Source: Arthrobacter sp. EM1
GTDB taxonomy: Bacteria; Actinomycetota; Actinomycetes; Actinomycetales; Micrococcaceae
Assembly: GCF_029964055.1 (NCBI RefSeq)
Contig: NZ_CP124836.1
Span: 1,984,001 to 2,048,000 of the forward strand
DNA length: 64,000 nt
Direction: 5' to 3'
The notes under the pieces are model-generated. The model was not told the origin of the DNA. It made no database searches and worked only from the letters and a program-made list of their open reading frames with translations. This document shows positions 51,331-62,221 of the stretch, piece after piece (within the stretch, counting starts at the first letter, position 1; every line of letters starts with the position of its first letter). The translations under genes were made by a program, and so were the position numbers.

Positions 51331-54300
51331 GTGAACACAGCACCCATCAAGATACCCGCGCTCGGCTTTTCGGAGGCCGACTGGGAGGGCGTCGCACTCG
51401 ACCGGCTGGCTGAGCCGCTCGGCTGGCAGCCCAAAGCCGGCCAGGACATCGCACCCGGCACGGGTGAGCGCGACTCCTGGGACGAGCTGCTGATCCGGCC
51501 GCGGCTGCTCGCGGCCCTGCAGCGGTTCAACCCGGCGGTCCCGGTTCAGTATCTGCAGCAGGCCCTCGCGGAGATCGCCGCGCCCAAGTCCAAAGACGCC
51601 GTCGCCGAGAACCACCGCATCCACGGCTACCTTGTGGACGGTTTCCGGCTAAGCTACATCGACTCCGACGGCACCGAGGCCAACCCCACCATCCGGCTGC
51701 TCAGCACGGACCCGGACCAGAACGACTGGCTCGCCGTCAACCAGGTCACCCTCATCCAGGGCGACTACAAACGCCGCTTCGACCTCGCGCTCTACTGCAA
51801 CGGCATGCCCGTCAGCATCATCGAGCTCAAGAAGGCCGGCAGCTCCCACGCCGACGTCGCCGGGGCGCACGCCCAGCTGCAGACCTACCTGCGCGAGTTC
51901 CCCCTGGCGTTCCGCTTCTGCGTATTCACGCTCGCCTCGGACGGCATCGACGCCAAATACGGCACGCCCTTCACGCCCCTGAATCACTTCTCCCCTTGGA
52001 ACGTCGACGACGACGGCGTCCCCCTGGCGCCGGGCTATATGGAAGACGGCGAAGCCGTCACGGCGCTGGAAACCGCCCTGCACGGGCTGTATAACCAGGA
52101 CCGTTTCCTGCAGCTCCTGCAGAGCTTCACCGCGTTCGACGGCGGCTCCGACGGGCTCACCAAACGCATCGCCAAACCGCACCAGTACTTCGCCGTCACC
52201 AAGGCCGTGGGCAGCACCGTCCAGGCCGTGGAGAGCAACGGCAAGGCCGGCGTTGTCTGGCACACGCAGGGCTCGGGCAAGTCGATGGAGATGGAGCTCT
52301 ACACCAACCTGGTGGCCCGGCACCCCAGGCTGAAGAACCCTACCGTCGTCGTCATCACGGACCGCAACGAACTCGACGGACAACTTTTTGAGGGCTTCTC
52401 CCGCAGCCTCCTGCTGGCCGAATCGCCCAAGCAGATCAAGAAACGCTCCGAGCTGCGCGAGGAACTCTCCAACCGCACCACCGGCGGCATCTACTTCACC
52501 ACGCTGCAGAAGTTCGGCCGCAGCAAGGCCGAGAAGGACGCTGGCACCGACCACCCGCTGCTGTCCGACCGGCGGAACATCATCGTGGTGGTGGACGAGG
52601 CGCACCGCAGTCACTACGACGACCTCGACGGCTACGCCCGGCACCTGCGCGACGCCCTGCCGCACGCGACGCTCATTGCCTTCACCGGCACCCCGATCTC
52701 CTTCGATGACCGCAACACGCAGGACGTCTTCGGCGACTACATCGATGTCTACGATCTCTCCCGGGCTGTGGAGGACGGCGCCACCGTGCCGGTCTACTTC
52801 GAACCGCGGCTGATCAAGGTGGGACTGGCCTCTGAGGTCACGGAGGAAATCCTGGACCGGGCCGCCGACGAGGCGACCCTGGGCCTGGACGACACCGAAC
52901 GGTCGCGGATCGAGGCGAGCGTCGCCGTCGTGAACGCAGTCTATGGCGCGCCCCAGCGGATCGCCGCGCTGGCCGCGGACCTCGTGGCGCACTGGGAGAA
53001 CCGCAGCGCCCGGATGCACAAGTTCATCGAGGCGCCCGGCAAGGCCATGATTGTCGGAGGGACACGGGAAATCTGCGCGAAACTGTACTCGGCGATCGTG
53101 GAACTGCGGCCGGACTGGCACTCGGATGACCTAGGCAAGGGCAAGATCAAGGTGGTGTACTCGGGCAATGCGACCGATGGGCCGCCGGTCTCGGACCATG
53201 TGCGCCGCGACTCGATGAACGCCCAGATCAAGGAGCGTCTCAAAGACGTGGATGACGAGCTGGAGCTGGTGATCGTCAAGGACATGATGCTCACCGGCTA
53301 CGACTCCCCTCCCCTGCACACCCTGTACCTGGACCGGCCGCTGAAGGGCGCGCTGCTCATGCAGACCCTGGCCCGGGTGAACCGCACATTCCGCGGCAAG
53401 GAAGACGGGCTGCTGGTGGCGTATGCGCCGCTGGCGGAGAACCTGGCCAAAGCGCTGGGCGAGTACACGCGCTCGGACCAGGACAAGAAGCCGGTCGGGA
53501 AGAACATCGATGAGGCTGTCGGCCTGACGGTGTCGATCGTAGATTCGCTGCGTGCCCTGCTCGCCGGGTACGACTGGAAGGCGGTGCTGATGAAGGGCGG
53601 CAACAAGGCGTTTCTGAATGCCGTGACCGGCGCGGTGAGCTATCTGCGCAACCCGGGCACACCCGGTAACCAACCAGCCGTCGGCGAGGAGTCGATCGCC
53701 GCCCGGTACCGCAGGTTCTCCAGCCAGCTGTCCAGAGCTTGGGCTCTGTGCTCAGGGTCGGAGACGCTGGCCGAGCTGCGCCCGGAGATCCAGGTTTACG
53801 AGGAGATCCGGGTCTGGATGGCGAAGTACGACGCCGCCGACCGGCAGGCCTCTGGCGAGCCGGTGCCTGAGGACATCCAGCGGCTGCTGGGCGAACTGAT
53901 TGCCTCGGCCACTTCGTCCGGCGAGGTCCTCGACATCTACGAGGCTGCCGGCATGCCGAAGCCGTCATTGGATGACCTGACACCGGAGTTCATCGCCAAA
54001 ACCCAGCAGGCGCGGAACCCGCAGCTGGCCATCGAGGCACTGCGCAAACTGATTTCTGATGAGACCGTTGCCACGACGCGGACCAACGTGATCCGGCAGC
54101 GCGCCTTCTCCGAACGCATCACCGAGCTAATGAAGAAGTACACCAACCAGCAGTTGACGTCGGCGGAGGTCATTGCGGAACTGGTGGAACTGGCCCGTGA
54201 AGTGGCAGCCGAAGCCAACCGCGGCGCGCACTTCACTCCCCCGCTGAACTCGGACGAACTGGCCTTCTATGATGCCGTGGCTTCAAATGAGTCGGCGGTG

Positions 54301-54537
54301 GAGGTACAGGGCGAAGGCATCCTGGCCGACATCGCCCGCGAGCTGGTGTCGGTGATGCGCCGTGACGTCCGGACTGACTGGACCGTCCGCGACGACGTCC
54401 GGGCCAAGCTGCGCTCCTCGATCAAACGGCTCCTGGTCCGTTTCGGCTACCCGCCGGACAAACAACCCGAGGCCATCAAGCTGGTCATGGAGCAAATGGA
54501 GTCGATGGCCCCGCGGTTTGCGGAGGCCCGTGGCTAA
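51331..54537 (+). CDS. hsdR: Type I restriction-modification system, restriction subunit HsdR
   Basis: 1068 residues from GTG 51331. The N-terminal nuclease domain has the PD-(D/E)xK core Asp151 ... Glu165-Leu-Lys167 (I-I-E-L-K-K). The SF2 motor follows: Walker A T-Q-G-S-G-K-S at 312-318, D-E-A-H at 422-425 and F-T-G-T-P-I-S, then T-G-Y-D-S-P-P and Q-T-L-A-R-V-N-R-T. All catalytic motifs are intact. It is separated from hsdMS by 3.3 kb and must have its own promoter in 51183-51330. Confidence 0.95.
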   Translation: MNTAPIKIPALGFSEADWEGVALDRLAEPLGWQPKAGQDIAPGTGERDSWDELLIRPRLLAALQRFNPAVPVQYLQQALAEIAAPKSKDAVAENHRIHGYLVDGFRLSYIDSDGTEANPTIRLLSTDPDQNDWLAVNQVTLIQGDYKRRFDLALYCNGMPVSIIELKKAGSSHADVAGAHAQLQTYLREFPLAFRFCVFTLASDGIDAKYGTPFTPLNHFSPWNVDDDGVPLAPGYMEDGEAVTALETALHGLYNQDRFLQLLQSFTAFDGGSDGLTKRIAKPHQYFAVTKAVGSTVQAVESNGKAGVVWHTQGSGKSMEMELYTNLVARHPRLKNPTVVVITDRNELDGQLFEGFSRSLLLAESPKQIKKRSELREELSNRTTGGIYFTTLQKFGRSKAEKDAGTDHPLLSDRRNIIVVVDEAHRSHYDDLDGYARHLRDALPHATLIAFTGTPISFDDRNTQDVFGDYIDVYDLSRAVEDGATVPVYFEPRLIKVGLASEVTEEILDRAADEATLGLDDTERSRIEASVAVVNAVYGAPQRIAALAADLVAHWENRSARMHKFIEAPGKAMIVGGTREICAKLYSAIVELRPDWHSDDLGKGKIKVVYSGNATDGPPVSDHVRRDSMNAQIKERLKDVDDELELVIVKDMMLTGYDSPPLHTLYLDRPLKGALLMQTLARVNRTFRGKEDGLLVAYAPLAENLAKALGEYTRSDQDKKPVGKNIDEAVGLTVSIVDSLRALLAGYDWKAVLMKGGNKAFLNAVTGAVSYLRNPGTPGNQPAVGEESIAARYRRFSSQLSRAWALCSGSETLAELRPEIQVYEEIRVWMAKYDAADRQASGEPVPEDIQRLLGELIASATSSGEVLDIYEAAGMPKPSLDDLTPEFIAKTQQARNPQLAIEALRKLISDETVATTRTNVIRQRAFSERITELMKKYTNQQLTSAEVIAELVELAREVAAEANRGAHFTPPLNSDELAFYDAVASNESAVEVQGEGILADIARELVSVMRRDVRTDWTVRDDVRAKLRSSIKRLLVRFGYPPDKQPEAIKLVMEQMESMAPRFAEARG

Positions 54538-54595
54538 CCGCACCGGAGTTTCCGCCGTCAGGCGGTCGCAACAAACAACACGAAAAAATGGGGAA

Positions 54596-55069
54596 ATGAC
54601 TACTTACGAAACATCCACTGGAAACGCGATGCCGGAGGTACCGCCGACTCCGGACCACGAACCGCAGCTAAAGTCCAAGAGGCTGAAGTTAGCGAAGCTC
54701 CGGTCGGCCAACGGCGCCCGGATCATTTTGGGGGCGCTGCTGGGTCTGCTGATGATCATCACATGGATCGTCAACAACCCGGCCTTTCAGAGTGGCAGCA
54801 GCCCTTCCGATTGGAAGTCCGGGCTCAGCGCAGCCGATCTTAAGAACACCATGAACAACGGCGAGACAAAGGGCGCACCGCAGCAGACTGTTGTCAACGG
54901 TTGGTACGCCAATGACATCGCCGCTGTCACTGCCGCGCAGAACACCTATATTGCGGCGAGTTCCGCCAGGAATGGGAATCTTTTGATGCTGCTGGGGATT
55001 GGAGCGGCAGGCGAACTGATCATCCGTGGTACGGAGCGCGCACGCATCAACCGCCGAGCTACCGCGTAG
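54596..55069 (+). CDS. Small membrane protein, hypothetical
   Basis: 157 residues from ATG 54596. A charged N-terminus (about 1-40) is followed by one helix (ARIILGALLGLLMIITWIV), an extracytoplasmic loop (SGSSPSDWKSGLSAADLKNTMNN...) and a short second helix (LLMLLGIGAAGELII). No family is recognised. It follows hsdR by 58 bp and could be in the same transcript. Confidence 0.6.
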   Translation: MTTYETSTGNAMPEVPPTPDHEPQLKSKRLKLAKLRSANGARIILGALLGLLMIITWIVNNPAFQSGSSPSDWKSGLSAADLKNTMNNGETKGAPQQTVVNGWYANDIAAVTAAQNTYIAASSARNGNLLMLLGIGAAGELIIRGTERARINRRATA

Positions 55070-55096
55070 CGAAGGTCGCCTGCACGTCGCCGGAAG

Positions 55097-55357
55097 TCAC
55101 TTCTGGTAGACGTCCCGACGGTGCCCGAGGTTTACGACCACTACCAAGAGCACGTCGTCCTGGATGGTGTAGATGATCCGGTAGTCGCCGACACGGACCC
55201 GATACCCGGGACGGCCGCTCAAAGCAATTGCTTTGGGCGGCCGTGGGTCTTGGCCTAGCAGCGCGATCGCACCTTGAATGCGTTCTTTATCCTCGGGATG
55301 AATTTTTCTCAATGCGCGGATGGCGGCAGGTCTAAGCTCAATCCGGTAGGGGCTCAT
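55097..55357 (-). CDS. RelE/ParE-family toxin
   Basis: 86 residues. The RelE fold is clear: Y-R-I-E-L-R-P-A-A-I-R-A-L-R-K-I, then L-S-G-R-P-G-Y-R-V-R-V-G-D-Y-R-I-I-Y-T-I and the last V-V-N-L-G-H-R-R-D-V-Y. The late H-R-R-D-V-Y basic stretch is typical of ribosome-dependent mRNA interferases. It is coupled by a 4-bp overlap to the antitoxin. Confidence 0.93.
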   Translation of the reverse strand: MSPYRIELRPAAIRALRKIHPEDKERIQGAIALLGQDPRPPKAIALSGRPGYRVRVGDYRIIYTIQDDVLLVVVVNLGHRRDVYQK

Positions 55358-55602
55358 GCCCAGCCCAGATCCGCCTTCACTTGTACCCAGGGAATGTTCT
55401 CGCCTTCTTCCGCCATTGCGGCATCAAACGCCGCAATGTCCTCGACTTCTTCCAAAGCATCAAGCATCTGCTCATATCGCTCAGGCGATACTAGAACCGC
55501 CGCCCGATGTCCGCGGCGTTCGATAAATACCGGCTCAGACTCGGCCTTCTCGATGAGCTCCGGCAAGTGTGATCGCGCGTCCGTGATGTTGATGGTCGAC
55601 AT
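55354..55602 (-). CDS. Phd/YefM-family antitoxin
   Basis: 82 residues from ATG 55602. It has the Phd/YefM DNA-binding start S-T-I-N-I-T-D-A-R-S-H-L-P-E-L-I-E-K-A, then P-V-F-I-E-R-R-G-H-R-A-A-V-L-V-S-P-E-R-Y-E. The acidic C-terminal tail binds the toxin. Two ATGTACAT boxes lie just upstream for autoregulation. Confidence 0.93.
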   Translation of the reverse strand: MSTINITDARSHLPELIEKAESEPVFIERRGHRAAVLVSPERYEQMLDALEEVEDIAAFDAAMAEEGENIPWVQVKADLGWA

Positions 55603-55608
55603 GCAACA

Positions 55609-55641
55609 AATGTACATCCGAGAGCATCAGATGTACATCTG
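55609..55641. promoter_or_regulatory. Paired ATGTACAT operator of the toxin-antitoxin pair
   Basis: ATGTACAT at 55610-55617 and a 14-bp perfect palindrome CAGATGTACATCTG at 55628-55641 lie about 21 bp apart, on the same helix face, just before the antitoxin start. Paired palindromes are the usual autoregulatory sites of Phd/YefM systems. Confidence 0.65.
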
Positions 55642-55670
55642 CCGCATCCCCGCCGAAGGAGAGAAGAAGA

Positions 55671-57436
<1,766 letters not shown>

Positions 57437-57471
57437 TTCATCCCTAAAGCAAATCAACCTATTTCAGTTGA

Positions 57472-59703
57472 TTACAACATACACGAGACACAATTTTCCA
57501 CCTCAGTCCCTTCCAGCGCGAGCTGGCGGAGACGGATGTAGTAGATGGTCTTGATGCCCTTCTTCCAGGCGTAGATCTGGGCCCGGTTGATGTCGCGCGT
57601 GGTGGCGGTGTCCTTGAAGAACAGCGTCAGGGACAGGCCCTGGTCCACGTGCTGCGTGGCAGCGGCGTAGGTGTCGATGACCTTCTCGTAGCCGATCTCA
57701 TACGCGTCCTGGTAGTACTCCAGGTTGTCGTTCGTCAGGTACGGCGCCGGGTAGTAGACGCGGCCCAGCTTGCCTTCCTTGCGGATCTCGATCTTGGACG
57801 CCACCGGGTGGATCGAGGAGGTGGAGTTGTTGATGTAGGAGATCGAGCCGGTCGGCGGGACAGCCTGCAGGTTCTGGTTGTAGATGCCGTGCTCCATAAC
57901 GGAAGCCTTCAGCTCGCGCCAGTCATCCTGGGTGGGGATGTGGATGTTCTTGAACAGCTCGGCAACCTTGGCGGTCTGCGGGACCCATTCCTGGTTCGTG
58001 TACTTGTCGAAGAACTCGCCGGAGGCGTACTTGGACTTCTCGAAGCCGCCGAAGGTCTGGCCGGTCTGGATGGCCAGCCGGTTGGAGGCCCGGACGGCGT
58101 GGAACACCACCGAGTAGAAGTAGATGTTGGTGAAGTCGATGCCCTCTTCGGAGCCGTAGTGGACCCGCTCGCGGGCCAGGTAGCCGTGCAGGTTCATCTG
58201 GCCCAGGCCAATTGCGTGGGACTGGTCGTTGCCGCGGGCGATCGAGGGCACCGAGGTGATGTTGGACATGTCCGAGACGGCCGAGAGGGACCGGATGGCC
58301 GTCTCGATGGTCAGGCCGAAGTCCGGCGAATCCATCGCCTTCGCGATGTTCAGCGAACCCAGGTTGCAGGAAATGTCCTTGCCGGTGGTCTCGTAGGACA
58401 GGTCATCGTTGTACGTGGTGGGCTGGGAGACCTGGAGGATCTCCGAGCACAGGTTGGACATGATGATCTTGCCGTCAATCGGGTTTTCCCGGTTCACGGT
58501 GTCCTCGAACATGATGTACGGGTAACCGGATTCGAACTGGATCTCGGCGAGGGTCTGGAAGAACTCACGCGCCTTGATCTTGGTCTTCTTGATCCGGGAA
58601 TCGTCCACCATCTCGTAGTACTTCTCGGTGACCGAGACGTCGGAGAACGGCATGCCGTAGACCTTCTCGACGTCGTACGGCGAGAACAAGTACATGTCCT
58701 CGTCCTTCTTGGCCAGCTCGAAGGTGATGTCCGGGATCACGACGCCGAGCGAGAGGGTCTTGATCCGGATCTTCTCATCCGCATTCTCGCGCTTGGTGTC
58801 CAGGAAACGGTAAATGTCCGGGTGGTGCGCGTGCAGGTACACCGCACCCGCACCCTGGCGGGCACCGAGCTGGTTGGCGTAGGAGAAGCTGTCCTCAAGG
58901 AGCTTCATCACGGGGATGACGCCGGAGGACTGGTTCTCGATCTGCTTGATCGGCGCGCCGACCTCACGGATGTTGGTCAGCGCGAACGCCACACCGCCAC
59001 CGCGCTTGGACAGCTGCAGCGCGGAGTTGATGGAACGGCCGATCGACTCCATGTTGTCTTCGATGCGGAGCAGGAAGCAGGAGACCAGCTCGCCGCGCTG
59101 GCGCTTGCCGGCGTTCAGGAACGTGGGGGTGGCCGGCTGGAAGCGGCCTTCGATGATCTCGTCGACCATCTGCAGGGCCAGCTGCTCGTCGCCGCGGGCC
59201 AGGTGCAGGGCCACCATGCAGACGCGGTCCTCGTAGCGCTCCAGGAAACGCTTTCCGTCGAACGTCTTGAGCGTGTAGGAGGTGTAGAACTTGAACGCGC
59301 CGAGGAAGGTCTCGAAGCGGAACTTCTTTTTGTACGCGCGGTTGTAGAGCTCGCGGATGAAGTTCATCGTGTACTGGTCGAGGGTTTCGCGCTCGTAGTA
59401 CTCGTTCTTCACGAGGTAGTCGAGCTTTTCCTCAAGGTCGTGGAAGAAAACGGTGTTGTTGTTCACGTGCTGCAGGAAGTACTGGTGGGCAGCCTCGCGG
59501 TCGGCCTCGAACTGGATCTCCCCGTTCGGGCCGTAGAGGTTCAGCATCGCGTTGAGCTCGTGGTAGCCCAGGCCCTGGAAAGCGGCCTGCATGGCCGGCT
59601 TCTCGCCGGGAACGGTGTGCTTCTCGACGGCGGAGCTGGTCTTCTCGGCTGAGCCGAGGGAGCCCGGCCCGGTCACTTCGGTGTCTGCGACAGTCGTGTC
59701 CAA
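57472..59703 (-). CDS. nrdE: Class Ib ribonucleotide reductase, large subunit NrdE
   Basis: 743 residues from TTG 59703, which has GGAAG upstream and overlaps nrdI by 31 bp. The R1 landmarks are present: [15 protein letters not shown] (redox Cys), [15 protein letters not shown] (catalytic Cys and Glu), A-V-P-P-T-G-S-I-S and the tail C-V-S-C-M-L that exchanges electrons with NrdH. No intein or intron is visible. Confidence 0.97.
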   Translation of the reverse strand: MDTTVADTEVTGPGSLGSAEKTSSAVEKHTVPGEKPAMQAAFQGLGYHELNAMLNLYGPNGEIQFEADREAAHQYFLQHVNNNTVFFHDLEEKLDYLVKNEYYERETLDQYTMNFIRELYNRAYKKKFRFETFLGAFKFYTSYTLKTFDGKRFLERYEDRVCMVALHLARGDEQLALQMVDEIIEGRFQPATPTFLNAGKRQRGELVSCFLLRIEDNMESIGRSINSALQLSKRGGGVAFALTNIREVGAPIKQIENQSSGVIPVMKLLEDSFSYANQLGARQGAGAVYLHAHHPDIYRFLDTKRENADEKIRIKTLSLGVVIPDITFELAKKDEDMYLFSPYDVEKVYGMPFSDVSVTEKYYEMVDDSRIKKTKIKAREFFQTLAEIQFESGYPYIMFEDTVNRENPIDGKIIMSNLCSEILQVSQPTTYNDDLSYETTGKDISCNLGSLNIAKAMDSPDFGLTIETAIRSLSAVSDMSNITSVPSIARGNDQSHAIGLGQMNLHGYLARERVHYGSEEGIDFTNIYFYSVVFHAVRASNRLAIQTGQTFGGFEKSKYASGEFFDKYTNQEWVPQTAKVAELFKNIHIPTQDDWRELKASVMEHGIYNQNLQAVPPTGSISYINNSTSSIHPVASKIEIRKEGKLGRVYYPAPYLTNDNLEYYQDAYEIGYEKVIDTYAAATQHVDQGLSLTLFFKDTATTRDINRAQIYAWKKGIKTIYYIRLRQLALEGTEVENCVSCML

Positions 59704-60167
59704 AATTCTTCCAATCCTTGGTGAACCCGGCTGACGTCTTCCGGCGTCCCCATAAGTTCAAATCGATATAAGTGCGGGACCTGGCATTTCGCGGCAATAA
59801 TGTCGCCGGCCATGCAGTAGTTGTCCCCAAAGTTCGTATTGCCTGCCCCGATCACGCCCCGGATTTCTTCCCGGTTGCGCGGATCGTTCAGGAAGCGGAT
59901 GACCTGCTTCGGAACGGAACCTTCTCCCCCGGTGCCGCCGTAAGTCGGGAGCACCAATACAAAGGGTTCGGTGGCCACCAGCGCCGGTTCCCTCGCATGG
60001 AGCGGAATCCGGGCGGCGTCGATGCCCAGCTTCCCGACGAAGCGTGCGGTGTTTTCCGAACTGGAGGAGAAGTAGATGAGGTGACTGGCAGTGCTCCGGA
60101 CCGTAGCCGGGTTCCGGCCGTCTGCCGCCGGCGAAGTGTGGGCCGTTGCCGTTGCCACTGGTGCCAT
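59673..60167 (-). CDS. nrdI: NrdI flavodoxin
   Basis: 164 residues from ATG 60167, which has GAGGTG seven bases upstream. The flavodoxin loop [10 protein letters not shown] and V-L-P-T-Y-G-G are clear, as is [10 protein letters not shown], which binds FMN. NrdI delivers an oxidant for assembling the Mn cofactor of NrdF. It overlaps nrdE by 31 bp and follows nrdH by about 40 bp. Confidence 0.95.
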   Translation of the reverse strand: MAPVATATAHTSPAADGRNPATVRSTASHLIYFSSSSENTARFVGKLGIDAARIPLHAREPALVATEPFVLVLPTYGGTGGEGSVPKQVIRFLNDPRNREEIRGVIGAGNTNFGDNYCMAGDIIAAKCQVPHLYRFELMGTPEDVSRVHQGLEEFWTRLSQTPK

Positions 60168-60206
60168 GGGTGTCACCTCATCGAACGTGATTTCGTGTCA
60201 AGCGTT

Positions 60207-60452
60207 TTAGGCTACGGCGACGGCGAACGCCTGCGCCAGTTCTTCGATCTTGTCGGGGCGGAAACCGGACCAGTGGTCCTGGTCCGTGACGACAACCGGG
60301 GCCTGCATGTAGCCGAGGCCTTTCAGGCGCTCGAGGGCATCCGCATCCTGGGAGATGTCGACGCTCTGGTAGGTGATGCCCTTCTTATCCAGCGCGCGGT
60401 ATGTCGCGTTGCACTGAACACAGGCCGGTTTCGTGTAAACCGTAACGGTCAT
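60207..60452 (-). CDS. nrdH: NrdH-redoxin
   Basis: 81 residues from ATG 60452 with AAGGGG upstream. It has the redox site C-V-Q-C, and S-V-D-I-S-Q-D and P-V-V-V-T-D-Q-D-H-W-S-G-F-R-P-D-K-I, the exact NrdH signature. It reduces NrdE with electrons from thioredoxin reductase. It is the first gene of the nrd operon, so the promoter lies in 60453-60900. Confidence 0.97.
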   Translation of the reverse strand: MTVTVYTKPACVQCNATYRALDKKGITYQSVDISQDADALERLKGLGYMQAPVVVTDQDHWSGFRPDKIEELAQAFAVAVA

Positions 60453-60905
60453 GGTCCCTGTCCCCTTTGTTGAAGTCTTTGGTACTGCGTAATCCACGGC
60501 GAACTGCGTGCTGCGCAGAGGCTGTTGCTGGTGAGCTGAGGCTCTGGTGCCAGTGGTCCGGGCTGGCCGGTCCGGGACAGGAATCCTGATCCGTTACTGG
60601 TCTTGCCTGGCGAGCACTGCTGCTCCGCTGGAACTGTATGTCGATACTACATGTTGTGCAAGAGCCCGATGTGGACCCCAAGATGATGTATTACAAGTAT
60701 GTCATTTAATGCACCATCAGTCCACAGGCGGGGTGGCTCAAAATGTCCGGAATTCCGCCGTTTTGACGGACGAAATCCACAGGCTGTGGAGTACCTTTGC
60801 ACAATTAACTCCCTGCGTGTCGTGGGGTGGACGGCGTGTCGCGGGAGCCGGGAACCGGGTCCCGGCGTGGCGTTAAGCACCCGTCGTGGTGTCCGGAAAC
60901 ACGAA
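60453..60905. promoter_or_regulatory. Upstream region of the nrd operon, no gene seen
   Basis: About 450 bp without a supportable gene. It contains a candidate NrdR box at 60645-60660 and a 7-1-7 dyad TCCACAG/CTGTGGA at 60776-60790. One arm sequence also occurs near 60718. The base composition is less GC-rich than the flanking genes, as expected for promoters. Confidence 0.5.
60645..60660. promoter_or_regulatory. Candidate NrdR box
   Basis: ACTACATGTTGT (60646-60657) with flanking GTGCA resembles NrdR boxes seen before actinobacterial nrd genes. A second box at the usual integral-turn spacing was not found convincingly. Confidence 0.4.
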
Positions 60906-60936
60906 GAAGGCGGACACCCACCGGGTGCCCGCCTTC
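60906..60936 (-). terminator. Terminator of the cyclopropane-synthase operon
   Basis: GAAGGCGGACACCC pairs with GGGTGCCCGCCTTC with one mismatch over a 3-nt loop. On the minus strand it is followed by TTCGTGTTT and lies 28 bp after the stop of the methyltransferase gene at 60965. Confidence 0.75.
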
Positions 60937-60964
60937 GCCGGCGTACGGCGACTCAGAGTTGCTG

Positions 60965-62221
60965 TTACCTGCCGGTCTCCGGCCTGCTGCAGAGAATCTG
61001 CTCCACGCCCATCCGGCGTTCGGCAAAGCTGCGCAGCGCGCCGACCAAGTACAGCCGCCAGACCCGGGCGACTTCCGCCCCCATCATTTCGACGGCGGCC
61101 GCGTGGTTCTCCTCGAACCGCGCGTACCAGGCCTCGAGGGTCCGGACATAGTCACGGCGCATGCCCTGCACGCCCTCGACCTCCAGGCCAGCGTCTTCCA
61201 GGAAGCCCAGCGTGTCCCCGACCGGACGCATGTGCATGTCCGGGGCAATAAAGGACTCGATAAAAGGACCCCCGCCGGGATGCTTGCCCCGCCGGGACAT
61301 TTGCTGGACCAGCACCCGGCCACCAGGGGCGAGGTTATTAAACAGGGCGGCGGCGTAGACGGGGTAATTCTGCTGGCCAACGTGTTCGCCCATTTCCAGT
61401 GAGGCGACGGCGTCGAACGGTCCGTCCGGGATTTCCCGGTAATCCTGGACCCGGATCTCAACGCGCCCCTCAAGGCCGCGTTCCTTGATCCGGGCGTCGA
61501 TGAACGCCTTCTGCTGCACGGAGAGGGTGACGCCGACGACGTCGACGCCGTAGTACTGCGCCGCATACAGGCTCAGCGAGCCCCAGCCGCAGCCGACGTC
61601 CAGCATCCGCATCCCCGCCTTGAGCCCGATCTTGCGGCAGACCAGGTCCAGCTTGTCCCGCTGGGCGTCTTCCAGCCCGTAGTTCGGGGACGAACTGCCG
61701 TCCGCTGCCCGATCCGTCCAGTAGCCGCTGGAGTAGGCCATCTGCGGGTCCAGGATCAGCGCATAGAAATCGTTGCTGAGGTCGTAGTGGTGGCTGATCG
61801 CGGCACGGTCCCGGAGGAGGCTGTGCAGCCGTCCCTTGACCCTGGCCTGGCTGGCCGGCGGCGGCGGCGGCGCGCCGAGAGCCCCGGCGGCGCGGGCAAT
61901 CCGTGCGACGCCGGCCAGCACCGCCGGCGTGGGACGGATACCGGCGAGGCCCCGGTCCCGCACCACCTTCCAGAGGTGCTCGAGGGTGCTGTTCAGGTCG
62001 TCGTCGAGATCCAGCTCACCGGTGACATATGCCTGCGCCGCGCCCAGCTCCCCCGGCGCCCAGAGCAGGCGCCGGATGGCATCCGGGGAGTTCAGCCGGA
62101 CCACCGGGGCGCCGGCCGGACCGGCCTCGCTGCCGTCCCAGGCGACGAGCCGGACGGGGAGCTCCCCGCCGGCAAGCGGCCGCAGGACCTCCTCGACCAT
62201 TGTGGCCAGCGGCGCCGTCAT
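60965..62221 (-). CDS. Cyclopropane-fatty-acyl-phospholipid synthase-like methyltransferase (second of two)
   Basis: 418 residues from ATG 62221. The SAM motif L-D-V-G-C-G-W-G-S-L lies in the middle, preceded by the CFA hallmark I-S-H-H-Y-D-L-S-N-D-F-Y and M-A-Y-S-S-G-Y-W. It continues G-V-T-L-S-V-Q-Q-K, V-Q-D-Y-R-E-I-P and S-L-E-M-G-E-H-V-G. CFA enzymes methylate double bonds of membrane lipids. Overlaps the first gene by 4 bp, so both are made together. Confidence 0.93.
   Translation of the reverse strand: MTAPLATMVEEVLRPLAGGELPVRLVAWDGSEAGPAGAPVVRLNSPDAIRRLLWAPGELGAAQAYVTGELDLDDDLNSTLEHLWKVVRDRGLAGIRPTPAVLAGVARIARAAGALGAPPPPPASQARVKGRLHSLLRDRAAISHHYDLSNDFYALILDPQMAYSSGYWTDRAADGSSSPNYGLEDAQRDKLDLVCRKIGLKAGMRMLDVGCGWGSLSLYAAQYYGVDVVGVTLSVQQKAFIDARIKERGLEGRVEIRVQDYREIPDGPFDAVASLEMGEHVGQQNYPVYAAALFNNLAPGGRVLVQQMSRRGKHPGGGPFIESFIAPDMHMRPVGDTLGFLEDAGLEVEGVQGMRRDYVRTLEAWYARFEENHAAAVEMMGAEVARVWRLYLVGALRSFAERRMGVEQILCSRPETGR

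Noticed and set aside
57649..59652. A 667-codon open frame antisense to nrdE
   Set aside because: nrdE is certain on the minus strand; the antisense product is Val/Leu/Gly/Asp-rich with no domain, as expected from high-GC third positions.
60776..60790. DnaA boxes or a replication origin before nrdH
   Set aside because: Only one TCCACA-type dyad, no AT-rich unwinding region and no dnaA/dnaN genes; kept only as a low-interest regulatory dyad.
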